From contig BSBM01000150.1 in NCBI GenBank assembly GCA_027924585.1, positions 15,243,001-15,307,000 of the forward strand: a stretch of 64,000 nt of DNA. Reading direction: 5' to 3'. This document shows positions 12,721 to 23,089 of this stretch, one piece after another (the first letter of the stretch is position 1; every line of letters begins with the position of its first letter). The notes beneath the pieces were generated by a model that did not search any database, had not been told where the DNA came from, and saw only the letters and a program-made list of their open reading frames with translations. The translations under genes and the position numbers were made by a program. The DNA comes from Larix kaempferi (taxonomy: Eukaryota; Streptophyta; Pinopsida; Pinales; Pinaceae).

Positions 12721-13370
12721 CTACATTACTATGGTCTCCCGGTGGGTAACAATATCTTCCTGGAAGAGTCTCTTTATCCTCTCTTCTGAATTAAGGACCA
12801 TTGCCTTCCTCTTCTTATAATAGACAAATTCATCCCATCTGGACATGGTATGCTCTTCTGATGGAGTATACGGGACGATTGGGAGATCTATAATATCTAT
12901 TTCTGCTTCCGCGGGTGGGGTCTGGACTACCTGAGCTGAATTTGTTCCCACATTTTGGGTACCAGAGACACCTGCTTGTGCTATGTCCGCCTCCACATTT
13001 TGAGTGCCGGAGATACCTTCTTGAGATGTGTCTATCTCCATGTCCTGGGTGCCGGAGCCTCCAGCCTGGGCATCTTCAACTGCCTTGAGTTCTTCTTCCG
13101 TCTTGTGTCTTACTTCAGCTTGTTGCCTTCTCTCTTCTTCTTCTTAAGCTTGCGGCTGATTTTCATTTTCTTTCTGCTGCCTTTCATCTTTAGCCTCTTT
13201 CCGCTGCTGGGCTTCCTTTGCCTCTTTCTACTGCCTTTCATTTTCTGCTTCTTGCTGCAATCTTGCCACTTCAGCTTCTTGCTGCAATCTTGCCTCTTCA
13301 GCTTCTTGCTGCAATCTTGCCTCCTCTCTTAACCTTTGTTCTTCTTGGGCTCGGGCATCATCCGCTCAGG
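12721..13370 (-). pseudogene. Upstream part of the coiled-coil ORF, with tandem peptide repeats
   Basis: This is in frame with the ORF ending at 11494 and separated from it by one TAG. Reading from 13370, it holds three near-identical 24-bp units at about 13246-13322, encoding eight-residue Ala-Arg-Leu-Gln-Gln-Glu-Ala-Glu repeats. A Lys/Glu/Gln-rich stretch with a TAG near 13230 and a TAA near 13146 follows. Then come three degenerate repeats around a Gly-Thr-Gln core at 13060-12930, each followed by an acidic segment. It looks like the N-terminus of one long coiled-coil protein now carrying three stops. Its upstream boundary is the junction with the oppositely oriented integrase fragment. 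Confidence 0.5.
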
Positions 13371-13375
13371 TAATG

Positions 13376-13644
13376 ACCGATTCCATCAACACCAAGACAT
13401 AGTTAAGAGATGGTTCAATAAGAGGAAGTCCGGTAAAAGAAGTTTTGAAGTTGGGGACTTAGTCCTGAAATGGGACCATAATCATGAAGGCAAAGGAATG
13501 CATACGAAATTCCAACATTTATGGGTAGGCCCGTACCAAATTTCGGCAAAGATAGGTCCATCCACTTATAAATTGACAAATCTCGAGGGAGAAGAAGTAA
13601 CCCTTCCTCTCAATGGCCTCGCCCTGAAGCAATACTTTGCATAG
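13376..13644 (+). pseudogene. Gypsy integrase C-terminus, Tat/Athila type, no chromodomain
   Basis: Residues after the junction read HQDIVKRWFNKRK, then SFEVGDLVLKWD, GKGMHTKFQHLWVGPYQI and LNGLALKQYFA to a stop at 13642-13644. This is the conserved C-terminal tail of non-chromodomain plant Ty3/gypsy integrases, in which VGDLVLKWD and the GP(F/Y) motif are typical. All of the integrase upstream of it is missing. It is clearly not the lineage of the surrounding element 1, whose integrase ends in a chromodomain on the other strand. The open frame extends some way upstream of 13376 but without similarity to integrase. Confidence 0.8.
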
Positions 13645-14663
13645 TCCCGCTGAGACTTTCTATACATAAACAAATTTTTCTTTTATTATTGCTTTAGCCT
13701 TTTGTTTGCTTTATTTTCGGCCATTTTTGTTTCTTTTCTTGTCATTTGAACCTTTGCACAAAGTTTGCTTTCTGAAAGCCCCTGCGGTTGAGTTTCTCAT
13801 CAAAGATAGGTCTCTTACCCATGAGTCCGGAACTATGCTCGAATAAAGTCTATCTATGTATTGTGCTCTCGCTGAAATTTTTCAGAAGGAAGGAAGCCTA
13901 CTCTGCTAGTCACACTAATCCTGTTTAAATAGCAGAGACCTATGACCATCTTCATTACTATCTTTAGGCTCCACCCACTCTCACACTTAAAGGCATCTCA
14001 AGAAGGTTATTAAAGTTGGACCCATGGAAAGTAGCACATCTCGAGGACATGGGGTATTGAAATGACTCCATGCTGCAAATTTAACAGCCAAAATGGCTTA
14101 TATTCGAGGGTCTGTTTTCCAGAAATTCTCGCCTCAATTAAAGCATGGTTGAGACAAAAGCAAAGCATGTAAAATCGAGAATGTTTTCCAAAAGACACAG
14201 CCCAAAATAGGCTTCTCTCCATCCGTGAGGCTTGATCAAGACAATAAAATCTCTAACTCACACAAAAGGACATTATGGATTGAGGAGCCTAAATCAAAGA
14301 TCATGACTAAGAGAATATCTCTGGAAGGCTCAAACAGCTAAACTATCCAAAGTACAAACATCCAAAAGGATGCAAGCGGCATGGGAATGAGGAACAAGAG
14401 CAATAATGTCCATGAGAAAGTGTTGCAAATCATGTGGAATCCGACTGTAGTAGCCATTCGAAAGATGATCCTTCTAAAATGAATCCCATATGTTGGCCCT
14501 TTGAGAGTTTTAAAGATGTCTATGTCAAAGCTCCCCTTGCCCCAATGGCTAGTAGGTAAAGTGCCTTCTTCCTTCACAGAAATTCAAATGCTCATCTGAA
14601 TATTGCACATAAGATGGATGTCTTTGATAAGGTTTCGGACCATGGAGAGGAATTTTTCAGAGA
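13645..14663. other. Noncoding right part of the composite insert
   Basis: About 1 kb after the integrase stop with no convincing coding potential on either strand. It is T-rich at first and mixed later. It would be a 3' untranslated region if read with the integrase, or a leader if read from the PBS-like motif at its right end. Confidence 0.4.
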
Positions 14664-14705
14664 TCTGTGTTCGCCAGCGACTCGCCAATTGTTGTTGCAA
14701 CAACA
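14664..14705 (-). other. PBS-like motif and 16-bp palindrome at the insert terminus
   Basis: TGTTGTTGCAACAACA at 14690-14705 is a perfect palindrome and forms the insert terminus. On the minus strand it is followed by A and TGGCGAGTCGCTGGCGAAC. That starts with TGG, as a primer binding site pairing with a tRNA 3' CCA end would. I could not name the tRNA. Confidence 0.45.
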
Positions 14706-14713
14706 TCAATACT

Positions 14714-15312
14714 GAATCTTATCAACACTTACTAAACTTAGCATGTAACTGATGATCTCTCAAAACTTGTAAAATAATACGCAGATGTTCGTCATGTTCT
14801 TCCTTACTTTTAGAATATACTAGAATGTCATCTATGAACACAATGACAAACCTATCCAAATATTTGTGCAGAATATTGTTCATTAAGCACATAAATACTA
14901 TCGGAGCATTAGTCAACCCAAATGGCATGACTGTGAATTCATAATGTCCATATCGAGTTCTAAAGGATGTTTTAAAAATATCCTCATCCTTGACACCAAC
15001 TTGGTGGTATCCCAACCTCAAATCAATATTTGAAAATATCATTTCTCCACGCAGCTGATCAAATAGATTATCTATGCGGGGCAACGGATATCGATTCTTG
15101 ATTTTCATCTTATTCAGTTGGCGATAATCTATACAGATTCTTAAAGTTCCATCCTTCTTCTTAACAAATATAACAGGTGCTCCCCAAGGAGACACGTTGG
15201 GTCTTATATAGTTTTTATCAATCAGTTCCTTCAACTGTAATTTCAACTCATTTAATTCCAGTATATTCATCCTATATGGAGCTTTAGAGTTCGGTACCGC
15301 ACCCGGTATCAT
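14714..15312 (-). pseudogene. Element 1 reverse transcriptase, N-terminal two thirds
   Basis: An open minus-strand frame covers the fingers and palm of a gypsy [58 protein letters not shown] and the catalytic FIDD (about 14827-14838). It stops after KFSKC, where a roughly 15-bp deletion and the 4.1-kb insert break it. The rest resumes at 10555. RT copies the element RNA into cDNA in the virus-like particle. The Gln codon before LRG, which is TAG in element 2, is intact here. Confidence 0.9.
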
Positions 15313-15360
15313 CTCAATGGTAAAATCTAGATCTCTCTTCGGGGGTAACCCTAGAATCTC

Positions 15361-15900
15361 TTAAGGAAAAACATCCTGGAATTCTTTTAGGACAAGTATA
15401 TCTTCTAGTTTTAGTTTGTCCTCTTTTGTAATTGACTCCTCATGTACTACATTTACTACAAACATCCTACATCCTTTTCTTACTACTCTTTTTACTTGCA
15501 TAGATGAAATATGTCTAAGTGATATCTTTCTAGGAATACCTTTTACTTCTATTGTTTCTCCTTCATCATTTAAACAAGTAAAGCTTTTCTCATAACAATT
15601 CAAAATAAAATGATGGGCTTCTAACCAGTCCATTCCAATTAAGATGTCATAGGATCCTAAGGGTAAAACATTCAACTTGGTTTGTGTCTTTAACTGATTC
15701 ATAGATAAAACACAACTTTCAACAAAATCAGACACTTTTCTTTTTGTTCCTGTTGCTAGTCTAACTAACCAGGATTTATTAAATTTTTATGTTTTCAAAG
15801 TAAAAATTTCTACAATATCAAGAGATATATAACTCAGGCTAGCGCCTGGATCAATCAAAATAGAAACTGGGTGGCTTTGTAGCATACCTTCAATCTCTAC
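15361..15900 (-). pseudogene. Element 1 aspartic protease region (broken)
   Basis: The active-site region reads ILIDPGASLSYIS near 15850, so the usual Asp-Ser-Gly (or Asp-Thr-Gly) triad is Asp-Pro-Gly. A stop near 15787 separates it from the open frame 15735-15361, which has the family-typical LGSYDILIGMDWL block. The protease would cleave the polyprotein. The same Asp-Pro variant occurs in element 2, so it appears to be a family trait and not local damage. Confidence 0.75.
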
Positions 15901-17239
15901 CATAGAGACTTGATTCTCAGCTTGCCTGTTGTCTAGAGCTGCATTAATTCTGGGCATGTCTCTTGCCAAGTCTCCCACAGTAGGTTCAGCTTGTATGGAG
16001 TGAATATTATTGGTTGTCTGCTTCCTTTTGGGACATTCTGAAGCATAATGAGGACCTTGGCACTCAAAACACTTTATAGGTGCCCTTTGGTCATTAGTTC
16101 TGGTACCATTAGGTGTATTTCTAGGAGCTGTAACATTCTGTTGGTGATTATTTCTGGGACTGTTTCCTTGAAAATTTTGATTTGGAAAGTTCATCTTGTG
16201 AAACCCAGAATTTCCTTTTCAACTCAAAGTTACTGGGTTTATGATTTTTCCAGTTAGATATCCCTTCTCTTTTTTGGTTTGTATCATAGCAGAAAGTTGC
16301 CTTCCTCATGGCTTCTTCTAAAGTCTTTGGATTGTCATATTCTATTATGTCCTTGATGTTGAAAGGTAGACAACTCATATACCTCTTAATCTTTGGTTTT
16401 TCCTCCACAAGATATGGCACATACCTTAGCAATTTAGAAATTTCCTGTTCAGCTCTTTCATGTTCATGGTTCCCAATTTTAAATCATAAAATTCCTTGGA
16501 TTTTTCTTCATAATATTGTTCAAATAAGAACTTCTTCTTGAAGTACCGTTTTAAAAGTGCTCCAATTTACATCTTTGTCCTTGATTCCCTTCACTCTTTT
16601 GATGTCCTGCCACCAAATATCTTCCTTACCGATCAAGTTGTATATGACCATCTTTGCCTTTAATGATTATGAATAATCATATATTTTAAAGTATTTCTTC
16701 ATGCCGAACAGCTATGCTTCAGCTGTCTCTCCTTTCTTAGTTTCACCATTGAAAGTTGGGGGTTTGATATTCTTGAATTCCCCAGAAATCTGTTCATACT
16801 ATTTGTGGCTTTTTCTTTTGGGTTTGTAATCTCCTTCACTGCTATCACTTGAATAATTATGTTTCTTTTTACGTTTTTCATTGGAAGCTTCTGTTGATGT
16901 TGTACCACTGTTCACATCATCAGTTTTCACTTTCTTACCCTTGTCTCAATGAGGTAAGTCTTCAATCTTGGAGGGATTTTCAATCCCTCTATCTTGTTCA
17001 TCAGTTGGGAACTGATCGAACAATACTTGGTTAAGTTCCTCTTGTGCCTTCAGAATTCTTTCATTGTCATGTTTAACAGATCTTATTTCTGCTTTTAACT
17101 CCTGACAGGCACGTAACAATTCTGATGAATTGTCATTCAATTCACCATGGAATTCTTTTTCATAATGTTGTCCCATGCTATTATTTGTATGATTGTTCAG
17201 TCGAAATCTGTCTTCCATATGTTCAGCTGATCCTTCCAT
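15901..17239 (-). pseudogene. Element 1 gag (broken)
   Basis: Starts at ATG 17237-17239 (MEGSAEHMEDRF). The first 97 codons are open and end at a TGA (16946-16948). Further stops occur at about 16799 and in the Glu-Ala-Trp segment near 16713, where Trp became TAG. A TAA at 16667-16669 is shared with element 2. The gag core lies beyond it, followed by a basic Asn/Gln-rich linker and a zinc knuckle [13 protein letters not shown] (16030-16068) of the form CX2CX3HX4C, one residue shorter than the usual CX2CX4HX4C. Gag forms the virus-like particle, and the knuckle binds the RNA. A frameshift lies near 16500. Confidence 0.85.
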
Positions 17240-17369
17240 ACCTGTAGCTTAGAAAACAAATTTTTGTATAACAAAAATAATTTAAATTGAATTAGTAAAG
17301 ATTTCTGCTGTCATAAAATTTTCTGTTGCGTGTTCTTTGGACCTTTTCAGGCCGAGAGTTCTAACATGA

Positions 17370-17381
17370 GCTCTGATACCA
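17370..17381 (-). other. Element 1 primer binding site (initiator tRNA-Met)
   Basis: The minus strand reads TGGTATCAGAGC two bases after the LTR end CGGGATGTTACA. It is complementary to the 3' end of plant initiator tRNA-Met. Confidence 0.9.
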
Positions 17382-17383
17382 CA

Positions 17384-20300
17384 TGTAACATCCCGTAATT
17401 TCACAAAAATTTAAAAAAATTTAAAGTAGCAACAATTATTGAATTTGCTAATGCGGAACATAAAATAATAGTTAAATCTCTTAACTAATTTAATGATAAT
17501 GACACATCGAAATTCTTAAAAATAAATTATGATGATAGTTGTATTTGCTAAAGCGGAAATAAATGGATACTAATCTTTTAACAAAAGACAATTTACGATC
17601 ATAACACAAAAATACATCTTTCAAATCTGTTTGCAATTAATTGTAAACTAAATGCGGTACATAGGTTTGTACTATGATTAATTTCTTGTTAAAGTACTGA
17701 CAGTTTGCTTTTGAATGATGACGAGGGGTCCTACGAGGTACCCTGAGGTTTAAATAGCTACGTTAGCTAAAGCATTTGAACTTGTCTCCTTGTGCAGAAA
17801 CGCAGGTAAGAGCAATACGACAGTTTAAGTGTTTACAAGTAATTCTAAATATGTCTTTCAATTTTCCGTCAATGCTTTGTGAAAAATCCTAAGTACATCC
17901 TTGCATGCGAATTAAAGATGGTATGGATCTCTATCCCAATTTTGTATGTATCACCTCGACTATAATTAGAAATTGTAACTATTAGTAACTTATGCTAAAA
18001 TCTTTAATGATACTTCATGTAAGAATACTTACACTAGGACCTTCTCAATTACGTGCTAGTTTTTTTTTAATGTAAAGCGCCATCAAAAACCTCTCGACAT
18101 TTCTCCATTTTGCAAAGAGTAGTTCTACCAACGTATGTGTTTGATAATGTTTCAAATGTAAACGCATGGAGAATTCATATTAGTAAAGTAATGTTTACTA
18201 TGATACTTACCTTATTATTATACTTATAATGAAAATTAATGTGAATTTGCACACTATAGGATTGAACCTATCTAATTTAACATTCATGCAATGTCATATA
18301 ATATGTGACTTTGTGAAAAGAGATAGCAATAAAAACATCATTTCGATGTGCTCAATAATAAAATCTAACTATACATTAAGCATGCAACCTTTGTTATTTT
18401 GACAAACAATCTAAATAAACCATACATTTGATAACTACTATTTGAAATGATATAAACTATATGTTTAAACCTTAAGATTTGGCACTGACATATGACATGA
18501 TAGAGTAATGATTAGAATGGTGTTACGTGCATGCATACAAATGAAAACTGGTCTTGGTATTTAAGTTGTCTATCTGTTGAATGTAGTGGAAGTCTGAGTA
18601 GGTTCCCCCATGGTTATGGATCACGTGAAGAAGTTTACGAACTTGTATCCAAAAAGGTCGAGCTGTAACATGCTTTGATCCATGTCCTGATAGGTTCGCA
18701 TTATGGTACGTGTGAATAATAAATATGGCATTTAATGTGTTGATGCTCGATTCTCAACGTGTCTTGTTGGATTCACCTCTATCGTCGATCTCACAGGTTT
18801 TTGGACCTTGAACCAGAAACCCTAAACTACACTATGTTTATGCGATTGTCAATTCTTTGCCATTCATTGTGTTGGGAGTGGCTCTATGGAGAGGACGACA
18901 GGCCGATAAACTCTATGGTCTTGATTGTAGAAGTTCCAAGACTCGAAACTGCGACCTATTGAGTGTTAACTTGCTAAGGGTGGTTATATCAAGAAGACGA
19001 GTCTTCTGTGAGTGTTTGCAGTAGTTAAGGATGTTGAGAGAGTAGTTCTTCAAGGTTTATGCTGGAAGATTTGTGAACTGTGTTCCATTTCCAAGCAAGG
19101 GTATGCCGTTATACTTATGACGAAACCCTCTTCAGTGTGCTAGGTAGATGGCTTCGTCGGTCTGGTTTGCTTAAGATGTCTCTTACTCGAAGCTGCATTA
19201 CACAGGTAATGTCTCCATCTTAAAATGTTAATATTATCTTTAAGCAATGATATTCTTGTATATAGTTTCTTGTTTAACCACATGTAGGTTTTTGTGGCAG
19301 GTTTTGACTTCGTTGAAAGGTCACTTACTCAAGGCTTGGTGGGAGAAAGTTGCTTGTGCACCGGTAAGCCTCGGTGGTTCCTTACTCGTAGGTTATCCTG
19401 GTTCAGTTGTGGCTGACGCTTGATGTTTGACAAGGGTTTGGTGTTTGGTTCCTGACATGGTGTTTGCTTGGTATTTATAACTTTTGGAGTCAATGACGAG
19501 TGATCCTCGCCTCGTCTTATTACTTGGCCTCTGCAGCGTTTCGCTGTACTCTTATAATGTAAAATTGTTGATGAAATAAACACGAAGGGATGAACCCTGA
19601 ATACATAGATTTTGAATGGTTTCTAAACTTGTATAAATTGATACTGTGCCTAGAAAAATACTATGTTGAATTAATGGTGGAAAATTGGAAACTGTATGTT
19701 TAAAAAATGGCTACGTGTCAAAGTTCTATACCTTTTGTTTTGCAATAACACCCTACTCTGTAGGTTTCGATGGTAGATTGAAATTTAGTTAACAAGAGTA
19801 CTGTCATTTTGATGAAAGGCCTAAGAGCCATATGTTAACTGTTTTCTTGAAAACAAAACCATGATTTTACAAAGTTTAAACGATAATAAGAATCTGGTTT
19901 TTGTACTGAAAATAAATTGTAAATATTTATGTGCGACGATACTTATACGTTTGTTTTTTAATGGAATAATGAAACTGCGTCTGAAATAGAATATAAGTGG
20001 GTTCTAGTTTTACATAAAATGATTGTTTGACTTGGAAAAGAATATTGTGTTGATTCTAGTTGAGAGCCATAGCTAACTTGTTTTATAAAAGTGAAACTTT
20101 GTGATCTTGGTTGTGTAAAGTTTTGGGATAGTGTTTAAGACTCGGTTTTGGTTTTGGAACCACCACTAAAATTGTGGTTGATAAAACTTTTTCTATACTT
20201 GTTTTGCAAAGATAGCTAAAATACATATGGTAGTTGAATAATGGTAATCCTTTGGTTTGGAAAATAAAAACTTAGAATAAATCTATTCTACAAGAATTGA

Positions 20301-21687
20301 AAATGTAACAGACCGTTTTTAAATGATAAAAAAAATGCTAAGTGTATGCCATGAATGTTGAATGAAAAGAATGGACTGTGAATAAAATACAGGTATCGAT
20401 TTTGTATAAAAGAATATTGCAACTATAAATTTCTAAAATAAGTGGAAATATAACACTTTCATGTTGGAAATAAATAACAGTAGATTGCAAAGTATTAGCA
20501 GCAAGAATGGTTAGTAAAGATTTGAAAACCTAGACTTGTGCAGAGATGAATTATTTTACTTTTATTTCTAAGTAAGAGAATATACTATAAGTCGGGTTTC
20601 TATGATAAACTCTTCTATTTCTGAGTTTAGACATAAATAATTGATAAATCAAAATTTAAAGGAAATCATTACAGAGTTATTATATCCATTCATTTGGCAT
20701 TATGCCCATCAAATCTTATATCTTAAATTTTCCTTTTCTGTACTGGAGTACGATGAAGAAAGTTCGCATGGGGAAAAATGCAGAAAAGATTCCTTTAATT
20801 ATCTTCTCATTGCTTAATCATCCTTAAGCAAGATCATCTCTAGGTCAGAAATTGAAAAAAATTACTTCTATATGTCATTAACTGTACATACTAAACCTAC
20901 AAGTTCATAAAATTATTTAACTGTAAACAATAAGGTGGAACAGTAGAACCTGATTAATTGTAGGAGAAAAAAACAACCCAAGGAGCCTGTTCCGCCCAAC
21001 CTATTCCTGAAGACAACAATATTACTTGCCTTAGGACCCCCGAGCTTGTTCATTGAACCACTAGGAAGAAGAATCTGTAGAAACTTTAGGTCATCTACTT
21101 CCAGCTACAAAGTAGCTCATCTAGTCATATAAACTTAGCAGTCAAAGAGACATGCACCAGCACCTTTGGTTATTTCCTGAGAATATTTTAGCAACCTCGC
21201 AATGCACTTCCACACAGCCTCCCTATTCGAATCTCTCAGTGATCACCTGATCCACTTGAGGAATTATTTCTGTAGAAAATAATGTAGAGCTGCCTGCCCA
21301 GTTCGAATTGCCTTATCTAGGCTACCTAGGCCTTTTAGTGGTTAACCTGGTCATTAATGAGCCATCAACTCTCTTCCACCCACTTGGGGGATAATGCCAC
21401 AAATTTAGGGGTAATTGTCCCATAACCAACAGCTAGTGGTGGAGTGCAAATGCTGACATCTGTCCCATGCCTTCTAACAACTTCCATTCCTCCTAGTGGG
21501 TCAGTGAACACTCATTTAACAGTTCCCTTGGGTGTTTGTCTCCTATTTTAATTTATTAAATAATAATAATCAGTCATTACAATCATCTTTGACCAATATT
21601 TGGTCATAATTACAAAACTTTGTAATTATAATTTAATATAATGTTTTTGCAATAAAATAAATAGTCTCAGAATTTGGGTAGGTGACA
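17384..21687 (-). repeat. Element 1 5' LTR (4304 bp)
   Basis: Runs from TGTAACATCCCG to GGTAGGTGACA on the plus strand, with intact TG and CA ends. It is paired with 4064-8377. The last few hundred bases at both ends also match the LTRs of element 2, while the middle is much more diverged, which suggests two subfamilies. Confidence 0.9.
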
Positions 21688-21692
21688 TCCAC
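21688..21692. repeat. TSD of element 1, right copy (TCCAC)
   Basis: Identical to 4059-4063 and directly after the terminal CA of the LTR. Confidence 0.88.
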
Positions 21693-22166
21693 CACATCAA
21701 GTGCTTGGATCTCATCTAGCTCATCTTCAAACACATCAAGCACATGCAAATTTCCATGTTTCTCATGATCCACCATGTCATGAGAATCATCCGAGTAATC
21801 TACCATATGACAATTTGAGACATAGGAGGAAGAACAAGTATCTTGCAACCTCTCAATAAGATTCTCATTTTGAATTTTGAGCTTATGAATATCCTCATTA
21901 TTCTTCAAGTATGCCTCATGTAACCATTCATTAAGCTCAACCAAATTGTTTCTATCAAAAAGCAAAGACATTAAATTACCTTTGATGTTGCACATTGCTC
22001 TTTGAATCTTCTCCATGTCTTCAAGGAAGGATGGCTCCTCCAATGAAGTAGCTCTCCAACAAGAATTTGACACTAATGACTGAGTGTCATGGAGAGTCTT
22101 CAAGGCCTCTTGAATCTTATTTTCATCCATATTCAAGGACCTTGCAAGAAAATGAGGTCTTTGCAA
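21688..22166 (-). pseudogene. Element A gag-like region, middle part
   Basis: An open minus-strand frame of about 160 codons up to the element 1 junction. It has coiled-coil character at residues 12-110 (ENKIQEALKTL, DMEKIQRAMCN, HKLKIQNENLIERL), followed by an Asp/His-rich acidic part. Two stops just upstream (about 22170-22185) and a register change separate it from the frame 22259-23023. It runs through the target site into 4063 without a register change. No known domain is identified. Confidence 0.5.
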
Positions 22167-22258
22167 ATGAAACTACTCTTTTTATTCCTTCTTGTTTGGA
22201 CCAACTTCCTGAAGCTCAAGTGGTGATGGGGAAGTTGATATTGGTTCTTCTTCAACTG

Positions 22259-23023
22259 CTACAAGGTCTCCATATCCATGGTCAATGGAAATTTGGCTTG
22301 CAAAAACACCTTCAAAAGTGATCTATATGTCCCCAACATAGAGGTGTGAGCAGTCATCAATAGGTACTCCTCATAGTTCAAGCATCCATCGGTAGATGCT
22401 CTTTGATCCATGTCCAAAGTAGAATGTGTCTCAGAATGATATTCAATAGTTTCAATGGAATATTCTTCATTCTCATGTAATGTGTATTCATCTTTTACAA
22501 AGTCACTTGGGAGTGACTTTCGATCCTCTTCATGTGATGCTTCTTCTACTTCACCACCTACAAAACTAGGTGGCTCATGGGTCTCCTCCTTTTCACTCAA
22601 ACATATATGATTTTCTCTCCAAGGTATTTTGCAAGAAGAGCATAGACCTTTCTTCACTAACTCCACATATTCATTCTTGGGACTATATCCAAACACCCAA
22701 TCGAAAAAGTATGAAAAAAGAATGGCCTTCTTTGTCTTTCCCATCAAAGCAAGATATACCTGATATTGTTGAGGCAAAGTTTTACATATTGCTCTCAATA
22801 TTTCTAATTCATTCATAGGATTAGCCTTTGGTGGTTTGACACATTCATATTCATCATACACAAGGTCATAAGAATAAAACTCATTCCTTATGAAATTGTA
22901 ATAAGTGATGCATGATTGCACCTCTTCCTCACACCATTCACATTCTTCTTCATATTGCTCACAATCATCTTCATACTGCTCATAAGAATTGTACTCATAG
23001 GAGTCATCATAATAGTAAGACAT
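22259..23023 (-). CDS. Element A gag-like acidic protein
   Basis: About 254 codons from ATG 23021-23023. The frame is open upstream to a GTG at 23087-23089, but that GTG overlaps the primer binding site, so the ATG is the sensible start. The N-terminus is extremely rich in Tyr, Glu, Asp and Ser (YYYDDSYEYNSYEQYEDD). The middle holds a Cys-X2-Cys pair (CSSCKIPWRENHICL) that could be part of a metal-binding site but is not a canonical zinc knuckle. The C-terminal half is acidic with a short repeat of (S/T)xE(T/Y)HS type. It is the first frame after the PBS, the position of gag. I do not recognise the family, and the function is inferred from position only. Confidence 0.5.
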   Translation of the reverse strand: MSYYYDDSYEYNSYEQYEDDCEQYEEECEWCEEEVQSCITYYNFIRNEFYSYDLVYDEYECVKPPKANPMNELEILRAICKTLPQQYQVYLALMGKTKKAILFSYFFDWVFGYSPKNEYVELVKKGLCSSCKIPWRENHICLSEKEETHEPPSFVGGEVEEASHEEDRKSLPSDFVKDEYTLHENEEYSIETIEYHSETHSTLDMDQRASTDGCLNYEEYLLMTAHTSMLGTYRSLLKVFLQAKFPLTMDMETL

Positions 23024-23076
23024 GGCTGCAACTTCTTCTTCAATGGATGATATTAATGCACAGGAGCAAGGACCAT

Positions 23077-23088
23077 GCTCTGATACCA
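23077..23088 (-). other. Element A primer binding site (initiator tRNA-Met)
   Basis: TGGTATCAGAGC on the minus strand, one base after the LTR end CCTTACA at 23090. Confidence 0.88.
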
Positions 23089-23089
23089 C

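Larger units (their letters stand above)
10562..14705. mobile_element. Composite 4.1-kb LTR-type insert in element 1 RT
   Basis: The insert begins TGTTGATGCC and ends GCAACAACA, giving the TGTTG/CAACA inverted termini usual for LTR retroelements, with a near-perfect 5-6-bp target duplication. It splits the RT reading frame of element 1. Its cargo is a long coiled-coil ORF on the minus strand and a gypsy integrase C-terminus on the plus strand. I could not find two long direct LTRs. A PBS-like motif at the right end suggests minus orientation with the 5' LTR reduced to about 14 bp, but the integrase fragment points the other way. Opposed extra ORFs are known in Tat-lineage gypsy elements, so a deleted or rearranged Tat-type element is the best reading. 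Confidence 0.7.
4064..21687 (-). mobile_element. Element 1: Ty3/gypsy chromovirus, nested in element A
   Basis: A complete but dead LTR retrotransposon in minus orientation. The order is 5' LTR 17384-21687, PBS 17370-17381, gag, protease, RT, RNase H, integrase with chromodomain, PPT 8378-8392 and 3' LTR 4064-8377. It is flanked by TSD TCCAC. The chromodomain at the integrase C-terminus places it among chromoviruses. Del/Tekay is my best guess from the motif style and long LTRs, but phylogeny is needed. Its pol is interrupted by the 10562-14705 insert. The family is the same as element 2 by LTR ends, gag and pol. Many stops and frameshifts show it is not autonomous. Confidence 0.9.

Noticed and set aside
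23021-23089. GTG start for the element A gag-like frame at 23087-23089
   Set aside because: This GTG overlaps the primer binding site and plant genes rarely start at GTG. The first ATG in frame is 23021-23023.
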